A stretch of DNA of 6,916 bases from Pseudomonadales bacterium (GTDB lineage Bacteria > Pseudomonadota > Gammaproteobacteria > Steroidobacterales > Steroidobacteraceae): the NCBI GenBank assembly GCA_020442965.1, contig JAGRJB010000235.1, positions 1 through 6,916 on the forward strand, in the 5' to 3' direction. The translations under genes were made by a program, and so were the position numbers. Shown here piece by piece: positions 1 through 5,991 of the stretch (positions are counted from its first letter, which is position 1; each line of letters opens with the position of its first letter). Below the pieces are notes generated by a model, which ran no database searches, was not told the DNA's origin, and saw only the letters and a program-made list of their open reading frames with translations.

Positions 1-890
1 CCACAGAATAGGCGGCGCGACTGCTCAAGCGTGAAGCCCGCGGGCAGACCCGCCAGTGGGCGTGTCTGGAAGCCCGGGAACGGGCCGCAGTTGTGCTCAT
101 CAGACCGGGCAATTAGCGTCGTTGCAGCCGGACCGTACTCGTCGTCGCGCTTGCTATAGCGCAGACGAATCGAGATGTCATCCGTCGGTGTGAAGTTCAG
201 CGTGCCGGCGACATAGCGCTCATCGGTTTCGCCAAGGCGACCGCCAAAAGCATTGCGGTAGAAGCCATCGAACTGGCGGCCGTCGACGACAAGCCGGCCC
301 GACAAGCGGTTTTCAACAAGCGGCCCTTCGATCGCTCCCGAAAGACGATAGTCACCATAGGTGCCGGCGGTGGCGCTGACACGACCCTTCAGTTCATTGC
401 CCGGGGTGGTAGTAATCAGGCTGATTGCACCGCCGAACGTTGCCTTGCCAAATAGCGCCGACTGCGGGCCCTTGATTACCTCGACACGGGCGAGATCGTC
501 GCTGCCGATGCCGGACGGGTTACCGATGTACGGCACGCCATCAATGAACACCGTGACGAGGTCCCGACGGTTGTCACCCACCGCCGAGATCTGTGTCATA
601 CCGCGGATCGAGAAGTCGCTCGCGGCTCTGGAGGAGCCGGCATTGAATGTCAGTCCCGGTGCAAATTTCGCGAGGTCCGAGATCGACTGGACGCCGCGCT
701 CCTCAATCTGGGTGTTGGTAAAGGCCTGAATCGTCAGCGGCGCATCCTGGATGGACTCGACGCGCTTACGCGCTGTCACAACGACCTCTTCGAGCATCGC
801 CGTGCCGCCGGGCGTCTGTGCTGACGAGGGCAACGCAATCGTCGTGAGCAGAAGGCCCATGACGCCGATCGCCACAGTTTTCGTAATCAT
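1..890 (-). CDS. TonB-dependent outer-membrane receptor, N-terminal part (cut by window edge)
   Basis: This is a ligand-gated outer-membrane channel energised by TonB/ExbB/ExbD. I read 296 codons before the left edge, so most of the beta-barrel is outside the window. Residues 1-25 form a Sec signal peptide ending in SSAQ. Residues 34-43 (LEEVVVTARKR region) are a typical TonB box. The plug domain spans about residues 45-165, with landmarks SDLAKFAPGL (71-80), FSIRGM (93-98), VFIDGVPY (114-121) and the RVEVIKGPQSALFG stretch (135-148) before a GGAI motif. The first barrel strands follow from about 165. The ATG at 890-888 is preceded by GGAG at 900-897 with a 6-nt spacer. The gene is divergent from the LytTR regulator at 1185. 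The plug resembles general TonB receptors of sphingomonads and caulobacters. The substrate cannot be inferred. The family call is very secure. Confidence 0.95.
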   Translation of the reverse strand, partial: MITKTVAIGVMGLLLTTIALPSSAQTPGGTAMLEEVVVTARKRVESIQDAPLTIQAFTNTQIEERGVQSISDLAKFAPGLTFNAGSSRAASDFSIRGMTQISAVGDNRRDLVTVFIDGVPYIGNPSGIGSDDLARVEVIKGPQSALFGKATFGGAISLITTTPGNELKGRVSATAGTYGDYRLSGAIEGPLVENRLSGRLVVDGRQFDGFYRNAFGGRLGETDERYVAGTLNFTPTDDISIRLRYSKRDDEYGPAATTLIARSDEHNCGPFPGFQTRPLAGLPAGFTLEQSRRLFC

Positions 891-896
891 TCGCAA

Positions 897-921
897 CTCC
901 ACAGACCATAAATTCGTATAA
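897..921 (-). promoter_or_regulatory. Ribosome-binding site and possible -10 element of the TonB receptor gene
   Basis: On the minus strand a GGAG Shine-Dalgarno (900-897) lies 6 nt before the ATG at 890. An AT-rich stretch with TTATAC at 921-916 could be a -10 box, giving a leader of about 20 nt. No good -35 hexamer lies 17 bp upstream (939-944 reads GTAGCG). Instead the direct repeats at 929-958 occupy that place, as expected for an activator-dependent promoter. The RBS is clear; the -10 is a guess by eye. Confidence 0.45.
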
Positions 922-928
922 GTAACAC

Positions 929-958
929 TCAGTTGCCACGCTACACCCAGCAGTTAGT
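929..958. promoter_or_regulatory. Putative LytTR binding site: two direct repeats with 12-bp spacer
   Basis: TCAGTTGCC (929-937) and GCAGTTAGT (950-958) share CAGTT, with the GTT cores exactly 21 bp apart and 12 bp between the 9-mers. The published LytTR consensus is two direct copies of [TA][AC][CA]GTTN[AG][TG] with a 12-13 bp spacer. The two copies match 7/9 and 8/9 positions. The site is 39-68 bp upstream of the receptor start and just upstream of its possible -10. The LytTR gene begins 227 bp away on the other strand. It is the only GTT pair at 21-22 bp that I found in this intergenic region. Binding is inferred. Confidence 0.5.
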
Positions 959-992
959 GTGCTGCCAATACAACATCTGTATGGTGCAGCAC
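959..992. repeat. Long imperfect inverted repeat in the receptor/regulator intergenic region
   Basis: GTGCTGC (959-965) pairs with GCAGCAC (986-992). Inside, CAATACA (966-972) pairs with TGTATGGT (978-985), with one mismatch and one bulged base, leaving the 5-nt loop ACATC (973-977). The right arm also lies in a small perfect palindrome, GGTGC-A-GCACC (983-993). It could be an operator for a dimeric regulator or an RNA hairpin. No U-tract follows on either strand, so an intrinsic terminator is unlikely. Confidence 0.45.
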
Positions 993-1088
993 CTCGAGCG
1001 CATGGTTACCCGAATCGCGTGTCTGTAGTCTATCGGCGGCCCAAAACGCCTTCTCCCTGCTTTCGTGTGCCGGTGCGGTTTTTACGTG

Positions 1089-1124
1089 AATCGGAGTTCG
1101 CGCTACGCGAAACGACGCCCGATT
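1089..1124. repeat. Nested inverted repeat abutting the regulator promoter
   Basis: TTCGCG (1097-1102) and CGCGAA (1106-1111) form a perfect 6-bp inverted repeat around CTA. They are flanked by AATCGG (1089-1094) and CCGATT (1119-1124), also perfectly complementary. The outer right arm overlaps the TTGACA -35 hexamer by 2 bp. The position fits an operator for activation or autoregulation of the LytTR gene. The element is upstream of the predicted transcript, so it is more likely a protein site than an RNA fold. Confidence 0.4.
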
Positions 1125-1151
1125 GACAACAAGAGCGCGGCCACCTATTTT
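1123..1151 (+). promoter_or_regulatory. Sigma-70-like promoter of the LytTR regulator
   Basis: A perfect TTGACA (-35) at 1123-1128 is followed after 17 bp by TATTTT (-10, 4/6 match) at 1146-1151. Transcription would begin near 1158, leaving a short leader of about 27 nt that contains the AGGAG ribosome-binding site at 1174-1178. Spacing and position are both right for the GTG start at 1185. No transcript data are available, so the call rests on motif match alone. Confidence 0.55.
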
Positions 1152-1173
1152 TTCGCCCATGTTTTCTGTTGCC

Positions 1174-1178
1174 AGGAG
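1174..1178 (+). promoter_or_regulatory. Shine-Dalgarno AGGAG that fixes the GTG start of the LytTR gene
   Basis: AGGAG sits 6 nt before GTG at 1185. The frame is open further upstream, to a GTG at 1065, but that extension lies across the predicted promoter and has no membrane-like or family-like residues. The 1185 start is therefore preferred. Confidence 0.75.
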
Positions 1179-1184
1179 CGCAAG

Positions 1185-2141
1185 GTGACCACACCTGACA
1201 CGTTGGCAGTTCCGCGACCCGTCAGGAGGATATTGGGCGTTCCCACGTTCGGTTCTGCGGCGTGGTTCAGCTTCTATCTGATTCCGCCGCTGATGCTGGC
1301 GTTGCCGTTAGGACTGAACAGTGCTGGCATAGGTGCTGAGATGACGCGGCCCACGTCTGTTCTGATTTGGGTGCTCGTGTGCATGACCTCTTGGTGGCTA
1401 TCCGATCTGTTGTCGCGCCTCGCAGGCTGGTCGCTGCGGCGCTGGCAACCGTGGCCATGGCTGTTGATTGTGTCCGGGTTTCTGCTCAATGTCGCAGCGT
1501 CCAGTGTGTACTGTCCATGGTTGCTGGCAGGTTTCTTACAAGTTAGCTTAGTCGACCTGACACCGGTCGTCGCGTCCTATTTCTTGATCGAACGAGACTT
1601 GACGGACCTCGCCTATCTGCGCACGTTGTTTATCGCAGCGCTGCCCGGGCTGCCGTTCTGGCTGCTCGGCAACTATTTTCTTGAGCGATTCTACGGGTTG
1701 CCACGCCTGAGCCGGCTCACGACGGCGCTAGCGGGCGAGACCCGCGAAGGCAGCGCCGACAATTCGCTCGCGGCTGCCGAACTTTCGACCGACGCTGCGT
1801 CCGCACCTAAGCCGAGGTTCCTTCAGCGACTCGATCGTTTGGCAGGTTTGAATGTGTCCGAGTTGGTCGCCGTCGAGGCCGAAGACCACTACATTCACGT
1901 GCACAGCCGACGGGGCAAGGAACTTGTTTACTACCGCTTTGGTGATGCGCTGGAAGAATTGAGAACATTGCGCGGTATCCAGATCCACCGATCCGCTTGG
2001 GTGAGCATCGACGGTATCCAGGCTGTCGAGGAACGCGGTCGAAAAACCCATGTCGTGCTGATCACTGGTGAGCGGCTGCGCGTCAGTCTGCCGAATCGGG
2101 GGGCGCTATTGCGCTTGCGGCAGGCTTCCGCTCCCGCTTGA
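1185..2141 (+). CDS. Membrane-anchored LytTR-domain transcriptional regulator
   Basis: A 318-residue DNA-binding regulator. The N-terminal half is hydrophobic, with membrane segments near residues 23-44, 59-80, 89-113 and 147-165, plus a possible helix around 111-134. A polar linker (about 172-212) leads to a C-terminal LytTR domain (about 215-312). Its landmarks are LVAVEAEDHYIHVH (227-240), the RFGDALEELR helix (251-260), IHRSAWVSIDGI (267-278) and GERLRVSLPNRG (295-306), ending near LLRLR. There is no receiver domain or phosphoacceptor aspartate, so it is not a standard two-component LytR/AlgR regulator. The membrane part may sense a signal directly or be controlled by a partner. It starts with GTG after AGGAG. 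It is divergent from the TonB receptor, with candidate LytTR sites between them, so the receptor is the obvious target. Its last 59 bp overlap the convergent DUF1838 gene. The domain call is strong; sensor role and targets are inferred. Confidence 0.9.
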   Translation: MTTPDTLAVPRPVRRILGVPTFGSAAWFSFYLIPPLMLALPLGLNSAGIGAEMTRPTSVLIWVLVCMTSWWLSDLLSRLAGWSLRRWQPWPWLLIVSGFLLNVAASSVYCPWLLAGFLQVSLVDLTPVVASYFLIERDLTDLAYLRTLFIAALPGLPFWLLGNYFLERFYGLPRLSRLTTALAGETREGSADNSLAAAELSTDAASAPKPRFLQRLDRLAGLNVSELVAVEAEDHYIHVHSRRGKELVYYRFGDALEELRTLRGIQIHRSAWVSIDGIQAVEERGRKTHVVLITGERLRVSLPNRGALLRLRQASAPA

Positions 2142-3066
2142 ACCGAACCATGCTCGGTTCACTGCGCTGCACTTCCTGCGGTGGTACGAGGAATTCCGGT
2201 AGTCGCGCGCTAACAACCTCGGCGATGTGTGCCGGCACTTCCGTGAGGGTTGTTGCGCTGCCGGTCATCGCGCTGTAAAGACAGTGGCCTGGATGCGCGC
2301 CCATCAGCATCCACGGTTGCCAGGGGCGCACGTGCACCCAATGCCCAGCGTGGTTGACGTGGTTCTTGCGCGGGTCTATCACGTCGGCCCAGCTCGCGCT
2401 GTAGCTCAGCATGTCCGAAACCTGAATCCGTGCGCCATTGCTCTCGCGCTTCCAGATTGCGGGGTCGAGCGGATTCTGGGCCCAGAAATGCGAGCGCTGC
2501 TCCAGCATCAGCCGGTCACCAGCCCTTTGCCACGGCAGTACAAATGGCCGCAGCGCCGGCGTCGAGCCGTCGGCGCGATCGTAGAATCGCTCTTCGCGAA
2601 CGACTGGAAGAATCCAGCGGTTCACCGCGGGATTCGCGATATGGAAAGGCTCAACTTCCTCTTTGAGGTACGGGTTGGTCCATCGATCCAGGATGCGACC
2701 GGATCCGAGATCGGTAAAGAAGCCGCACTCTTTTTGTAAGAGCTGGTAGCCGCCTTGTTCCGGAACCGGTCGCAAGCGCTGTGTACTCATGCCAATAATG
2801 CCAACGAGTTCGCGCACGGCCTCACCGGGCACGACGCCCATCAGTACGCCGCTGTACCAACCGTGGGTGTGACTGCCAGGTTCCAGCGTTGCCGTGATTT
2901 TTGCGAGCGCCAGTACATTACCCGCAGGCGTTGAGAGATCGATCGCTCCGGACTTCAGTCCAGTTGGCACGTTTGCGGCACGCGTAGTGCGCGGTGTAGC
3001 CAACAGTACCGCCAACCCAAAGCCGGCTATGACAGATCGACGGTCGAGCAGCGTGTCTGGTTTCAT
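2083..3066 (-). CDS. Tat-exported DUF1838 family protein (last gene of the minus-strand run)
   Basis: A 327-residue protein of the uncharacterised DUF1838 family; no reaction is known. The N-terminus has a twin-arginine signal, LDRRSVIAG (7-15), a hydrophobic stretch to about 23 and a likely cleavage after TTRAA, so it should act in the periplasm. Family-like landmarks are HGWYSGVL (68-75), ECGFFTDLGSG (113-123), ILDRWTNP (125-132), a W-rich segment HWVHVRPWQPWMLMG (242-256) and PGHCLY (259-264). It is the member of this cluster most like classic DUF1838. The ATG at 3066 forms an ATGA overlap with the TGA stop of the upstream gene. This supports translational coupling and is why I chose it over an in-frame ATG at 3117. 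Beyond about residue 297 a basic, Ala/Pro-rich tail overlaps the end of the convergent LytTR gene by 59 bp. Confidence 0.85.
   Translation of the reverse strand: MKPDTLLDRRSVIAGFGLAVLLATPRTTRAANVPTGLKSGAIDLSTPAGNVLALAKITATLEPGSHTHGWYSGVLMGVVPGEAVRELVGIIGMSTQRLRPVPEQGGYQLLQKECGFFTDLGSGRILDRWTNPYLKEEVEPFHIANPAVNRWILPVVREERFYDRADGSTPALRPFVLPWQRAGDRLMLEQRSHFWAQNPLDPAIWKRESNGARIQVSDMLSYSASWADVIDPRKNHVNHAGHWVHVRPWQPWMLMGAHPGHCLYSAMTGSATTLTEVPAHIAEVVSARLPEFLVPPQEVQRSEPSMVRFKRERKPAASAIAPPDSAD
2139..2161. terminator. Hairpin at the end of the LytTR gene (no U-tract)
   Basis: TGAACCGA (2139-2146) and TCGGTTCA (2154-2161) form a perfect 8-bp stem with a 7-nt loop. The left arm starts with the TGA stop codon of the regulator. 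On the opposite strand the element lies within the last codons of the convergent DUF1838 gene. No T-run follows on the plus strand, so it may be a weak or factor-assisted terminator, or a 3'-end stabiliser. The structure is plain; the role is uncertain. Confidence 0.4.
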
Positions 3067-3920
3067 AGGGGGTTCAACAGATCCGGGTGTTCTTTTGTCA
3101 GGCGCTCCCTCAGCCAAGATGGCACGGCAGCATCGTCATCGACGCGACACTTGACGCCGACCAGCCGCATGTTCTGGATGCCGACGGTGTCGCGCATGTC
3201 GAGCCAACCGACGAAACTGTTGAGCGTGGTGTAGGTGAACTGGCAGTCTACCCACTGATTTCGGGGTTGCGCGAGTTGTGCATACGTCGTCGTGAATGTC
3301 GCTAACGATGACGCCAACTGACGCGGGCGGGCAGGCTGCGTAGCAGTCGCTGCGCGTGCATCGATACTGACGTAGAGATCCTCGGTCAAAGCGAGTGTTC
3401 CCGCGATACTGGCAAGTTGCGTGATTTCGCCGCGGAAATGTGCGCCGCCTGGCATTTCGGTCGCGGGCAGCACCGCGTTGTCGCGGAATACCAACCGCTG
3501 CGCCGAGCGGTAGTGGACCGGGGCAACTTTACGACCAGTGAGCGGATTCAGCCACTGCTCAAGGACTTGACCGGAGGCCAGGTCACAGTAGTAGCCTGCT
3601 TCCTCGAGGTGCCAATCCCAGGCGCCATCGTTTCGCGCAATGGCGCGAGTGCGACTCATTCCCTCGATGCGCGTGAGCGGAACAGCAACCTCGCCCTCGA
3701 TCTTGCCCACCAGTACGCCAGAATAAATCCAGCGGACGGTCGCGCCGTCGGGCGAGGAACGCATCCGAACGAAATTGTCGAGCAAAGTTGCGTCGTTCGG
3801 CGGGCGGCGCATGGCAGGTGTGCCGGCTCGCACCAGGTGATTCAGGGCCGGCGTGCCCAAGACGAGCAAACCGAGGCCAGTTAGTGCACGCCTTCGCGAT
3901 AATTGGGAGGTAATGGACAT
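3063..3920 (-). CDS. Tat-exported DUF1838-like protein
   Basis: A 285-residue probable DUF1838 member. The Tat signal is LSRRRALTG (8-16) followed by the hydrophobic LGLLVLG (16-22). It shares LLDNFVRMR (46-54), RWIYSGVLVG (63-72), RIEGMSR (84-90), AGYYCDLASG (108-117), EQWLNPLTG (121-129) and a C-terminal WLDM...EHPDLLNPL block (239-285) with its neighbours. The start at 3920 places the twin arginines correctly; an in-frame ATG at 3956 would put 12 extra basic residues ahead of them. The Shine-Dalgarno is weak (GAGA about 13 nt upstream). The gene overlaps the next one by ATGA and follows the previous one by 105 bp, a gap holding three phased TTCG(C/T)GAA boxes. In the C-terminal half the GHMLG motif of other members is replaced by GIQNM, so it may have diverged in function. 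Enzyme or binding activity is unknown. Confidence 0.75.
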   Translation of the reverse strand: MSITSQLSRRRALTGLGLLVLGTPALNHLVRAGTPAMRRPPNDATLLDNFVRMRSSPDGATVRWIYSGVLVGKIEGEVAVPLTRIEGMSRTRAIARNDGAWDWHLEEAGYYCDLASGQVLEQWLNPLTGRKVAPVHYRSAQRLVFRDNAVLPATEMPGGAHFRGEITQLASIAGTLALTEDLYVSIDARAATATQPARPRQLASSLATFTTTYAQLAQPRNQWVDCQFTYTTLNSFVGWLDMRDTVGIQNMRLVGVKCRVDDDAAVPSWLRERLTKEHPDLLNPL

Positions 3921-3950
3921 GGTGCGATGTTCTCGCTTATGGAGATGCGG

Positions 3951-4013
3951 CGCCAATGGCGTTTTCGCGAACTCGCCGCAGAACTTCGCGAATTTGAATG
4001 CATGCTTCGTGAA
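3951..4013. promoter_or_regulatory. Three TTCG(C/T)GAA boxes at exact 21-bp spacing plus an adjacent palindrome
   Basis: TTCGCGAA occurs at 3964-3971 and 3985-3992, and TTCGTGAA at 4006-4013, each start 21 bp after the last, which is two helical turns. A perfect palindrome, CGCCA-A-TGGCG, lies at 3951-3961. The block fills most of the 105-bp gap before the DUF1838 gene that starts at 3920, 44-93 bp upstream of its ATG. This fits cooperative binding by a regulator. The alternative is that the repeat reflects a plus-strand reading of heptads (F/L-R-E), in which the C-to-T change is synonymous. The same 8-mer also occurs inside coding sequence at 2593 and 4152. Confidence 0.4.
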
Positions 4014-4025
4014 CAGGCCGGCGAT

Positions 4026-4916
4026 TCAACCGTTGAGCGCGTCCTGCAGGGCGCTCGGAACTGGACGCGCCAGCTCGCCCCAGCGTGGCTCGAGGAGCCC
4101 CGCGTCTTCCGCGCGTGCCCGCGCCAGGAATTCCCGTGGCAAGTTGCCGGGTTCGCGAATCTTGCGACCGCTCCAGGCGCCCAACATGTGTCCACGCGTT
4201 TCGCCCATCCGCATCCACTCGGGAAACGGAAAGACATAGAAGCCCGAAGTTTGATATTGCAATGAAGTGACCTTGGGATCGTCGAAATCACGCTTGGGTA
4301 CGCTGCTCACCGAGCTTTCGATAAACATCTTCGGCCAGCCATCCGGCGTGGGTCGGATGTGCTCTGACTTCACCAGGTCGCCTTCTACGCGCATGACAAG
4401 ATACGTCTCGAGCCAGCGAATGGCAGTGGCATCGAGCGGCAGATAACCGCGCGGCGAGTGCAGCACGCCGGGATCGCTCAGCAGCCGCATCGGCTGCACC
4501 GCGAGCGTCTCGCCGGTAAACGGGTTAGGGACGCTTGACGTGTAACGACCGGTTTCAATGTCGCGCGGATAGCTCAAGTTGTGCGCGTGGATACGCCAGG
4601 TGAGGTCGCCAACCCTGCGGAAATACGAAAACTCCATGCCTTCGAAACGAACGATGGGGAGTGGTCGCTCGTCTTGCGGCAACGCGTAGACCAGAAATTG
4701 GTAGGTGCTGAGTGCCGTGGCTTCGTCGCGTAGGTCGCGCTCGAAGCGGAACTGGGCCCGAAATCTTTCGCGCGTGTCTGCCCATTCGATGTAGCCGTCG
4801 TCAAGTGGCCGAACGGGCGAGACCGTGGTCGCTGCATCCGTCGGCGTGCCGAACGCAGCCCACCCGGCAGCCAGCGGCGCATGTGTCAGTAGCAGTCGGC
4901 GGGTCGAGTCGATCAT
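4026..4916 (-). CDS. Tat-exported DUF1838-like protein, subgroup with the upstream paralogue
   Basis: A 296-residue protein. The N-terminus STRRLLLTH (4-12) and the Ala-rich stretch to about residue 29 form a twin-arginine signal. It is clearly a paralogue of the gene upstream (5102-5983). Shared blocks include FRFERDL (56-62), RFEGMEFSYFR (90-100), RIHAHNLSY (108-116), RDIETG (118-123), the NPFTG motif (131-135), SPRGY (154-158), VFPFPEWMRMG (228-238), RGHMLG (241-246) and LPREFLAR...LLEPRWGE (259-281). These match the DUF1838 pattern of a D-x-x-TG...NP-x-TG core and a C-terminal W-x-x-MG...GHMLG block. I placed the start at 4916 because it puts the twin arginines six residues in; upstream in-frame codons look non-coding. 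The Shine-Dalgarno is poor. It lies 185 bp after the upstream gene, so it may have its own promoter. The function is unknown. Confidence 0.75.
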   Translation of the reverse strand: MIDSTRRLLLTHAPLAAGWAAFGTPTDAATTVSPVRPLDDGYIEWADTRERFRAQFRFERDLRDEATALSTYQFLVYALPQDERPLPIVRFEGMEFSYFRRVGDLTWRIHAHNLSYPRDIETGRYTSSVPNPFTGETLAVQPMRLLSDPGVLHSPRGYLPLDATAIRWLETYLVMRVEGDLVKSEHIRPTPDGWPKMFIESSVSSVPKRDFDDPKVTSLQYQTSGFYVFPFPEWMRMGETRGHMLGAWSGRKIREPGNLPREFLARARAEDAGLLEPRWGELARPVPSALQDALNG

Positions 4917-5101
4917 ATTGCCATTGTTACTTGATTGCCGGCGCCCGTCATACGTATTGCAAGGTACCCCATGCGTAGGCTGCATCGTGACGGCGATAGC
5001 GAGACGCGTAGTCGATTGGCGTCGTGCTCGTGAGCTATGCCGGAGCGTACATCGGCCTGTCCAGGGGCCGATCAAATGACTCGTCAGGCGCCCACTGGGC
5101 G
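4917..5101. other. 185-bp intergenic gap between the two closest DUF1838 paralogues
   Basis: I see no gene here. Apart from the hairpin at 5088-5102 the stretch holds only a small TACGTA palindrome and no convincing promoter hexamers. Its length means the gene at 4916 could be transcribed separately, but I cannot identify the signal. Confidence 0.4.
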
Positions 5102-5102
5102 C
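5088..5102 (-). terminator. Short GC-rich hairpin at the stop codon of the first minus-strand DUF1838 gene
   Basis: GCGCCC (5088-5093) and GGGCGC (5097-5102) form a perfect 6-bp stem with a 3-nt loop, beginning at the last base of the TAG stop. No T-run follows in the direction of transcription. It may stabilise the mRNA end or lower read-through into the next gene, rather than act as a full terminator. Confidence 0.3.
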
Positions 5103-5983
5103 TAAAAGAGAAACTTGATGGGCCGCTCGAACTCACCCCACCGCGGCTCCAGCAGTTCCGGGTGGTCGCGCTCGGTGCGCTCGAGAAACTCCCTCGGAAG
5201 ATCCTCCGGGCGATTGACCTTGCGGCCGTCAAAGAAACCCAGCATATGGCCCTTTGCGTCGCCCATCTCCAGCCACTCTAGGAACGGAAATACGTAGCTA
5301 CCGGCAAAGTGCACGGGCAGTGAGCTAATTGTGCAGTTCTCGAACAGGTCCGCGTCGACCCACTGACACGAGTTCTCGATGTGCGTGACGGGCCAATCGG
5401 GTGGTGCCGTGCGTACGCTATCCAGCTTGACCAAGTTGTCCTCAACTCGAAAGAGTCTGTAAGGCTGTCTGTATTGCTTGCCGTCGCCAGCAAGATTGCG
5501 GAAGCCCCGCGGCGAGGCGAGTGTTCCCGGGTCATTGAGCAATAGCGTGGAACGCGTTGCCACACGACGCCCGGTGATCGGATTCTCGATCGTAGTCGCG
5601 AACCTACCGGTGGTTAGATCACGTACGTACGACAGGTTGTGAGCGTGGATGCGGTATTCAAGTGGGGCGACGACGCGAAAGTAGCTGTACTCGATTCCCT
5701 CGTACCTCATCAACGGAAAAGGCGCGCGACCTTCGGCAATGACGAACGCCGTCCAGTGATACCAGGTCAAGGTCGAGCCCTCGCGATCGACCAGATCGCG
5801 CTCCATTCGAAAGTGTTGCTTGAACACGTCGGCAGGGTCGTCGAAACGCAGGAACTCGGACCGCACACGGCTGAGTGGCATCGCAGCCGGTGCGGCGCGC
5901 CCCGCCGCAGTCATGGAACCGACAGCAGCCGCAGCGCTGCCGAGCAAAGTGCGGCGAGTCAATCTACCCATCTTTTCATTCAC
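5102..5983 (-). CDS. Tat-exported DUF1838-like protein, first gene of the minus-strand run
   Basis: A 293-residue protein. The twin-arginine signal LTRRTLLGS (8-16) is followed by an Ala-rich core and a likely cleavage near AGRAAPAA (27-34). Family blocks are FRMERDL (58-64), RYEGIEYSYFR (93-103), RIHAHNLSY (111-119), RDLTTG (121-126), ENPITG (133-138), SPRGF (157-161), FPFLEWLEMG (232-241), GHMLG (245-249) and LPREFLER...LLEPRWGEF (262-285). It is the closest relative of the gene at 4026-4916. I chose the GTG at 5983 because GAGGAG (5997-5992) lies 8 nt before it; the ATG four codons later (5971) would be 20 nt away. It is divergent from the plus-strand DUF1838-like gene at 6228 across 244 bp. 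It probably acts in the periplasm. No catalytic motif that I recognise is present, though the paired histidines in IHAH are fully shared with its paralogue. Confidence 0.78.
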   Translation of the reverse strand: MNEKMGRLTRRTLLGSAAAAVGSMTAAGRAAPAAMPLSRVRSEFLRFDDPADVFKQHFRMERDLVDREGSTLTWYHWTAFVIAEGRAPFPLMRYEGIEYSYFRVVAPLEYRIHAHNLSYVRDLTTGRFATTIENPITGRRVATRSTLLLNDPGTLASPRGFRNLAGDGKQYRQPYRLFRVEDNLVKLDSVRTAPPDWPVTHIENSCQWVDADLFENCTISSLPVHFAGSYVFPFLEWLEMGDAKGHMLGFFDGRKVNRPEDLPREFLERTERDHPELLEPRWGEFERPIKFLF

Positions 5984-5991
5984 TTGTGGTG

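Noticed and set aside
361..729. Open plus-strand frame of 122 codons
   Set aside because: It is antisense to the plug domain of the TonB receptor, whose motifs are unmistakable.
1065..1184. N-terminal extension of the LytTR regulator from a GTG at 1065
   Set aside because: The GTG at 1185 has AGGAG at the right distance. The extension would be read across the predicted promoter and adds residues with no membrane or family character.
2227..2739. Open plus-strand frame of 170 codons inside the last DUF1838 gene
   Set aside because: It lies wholly antisense to a protein with clear family motifs. The translation has no domain, and no ribosome-binding site or promoter leads it.
3067..3117. Earlier ATG (3117) for the last DUF1838 gene
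   Set aside because: It would add 17 residues ahead of the twin arginines and lose the neat ATGA overlap with the upstream stop codon.
3417..3884. Open plus-strand frame of 155 codons
   Set aside because: Antisense shadow of the DUF1838-like gene at 3063-3920, with no domain or start signals of its own.
3927..4265. Possible plus-strand small gene starting in the 105-bp gap, with heptad-like F/L-R-E repeats
   Set aside because: Its first 33 codons look helical, but the rest is antisense to the Tat-exported gene ending at 4026, and no clear Shine-Dalgarno precedes it. It is kept only as an alternative explanation of the 21-bp repeats.
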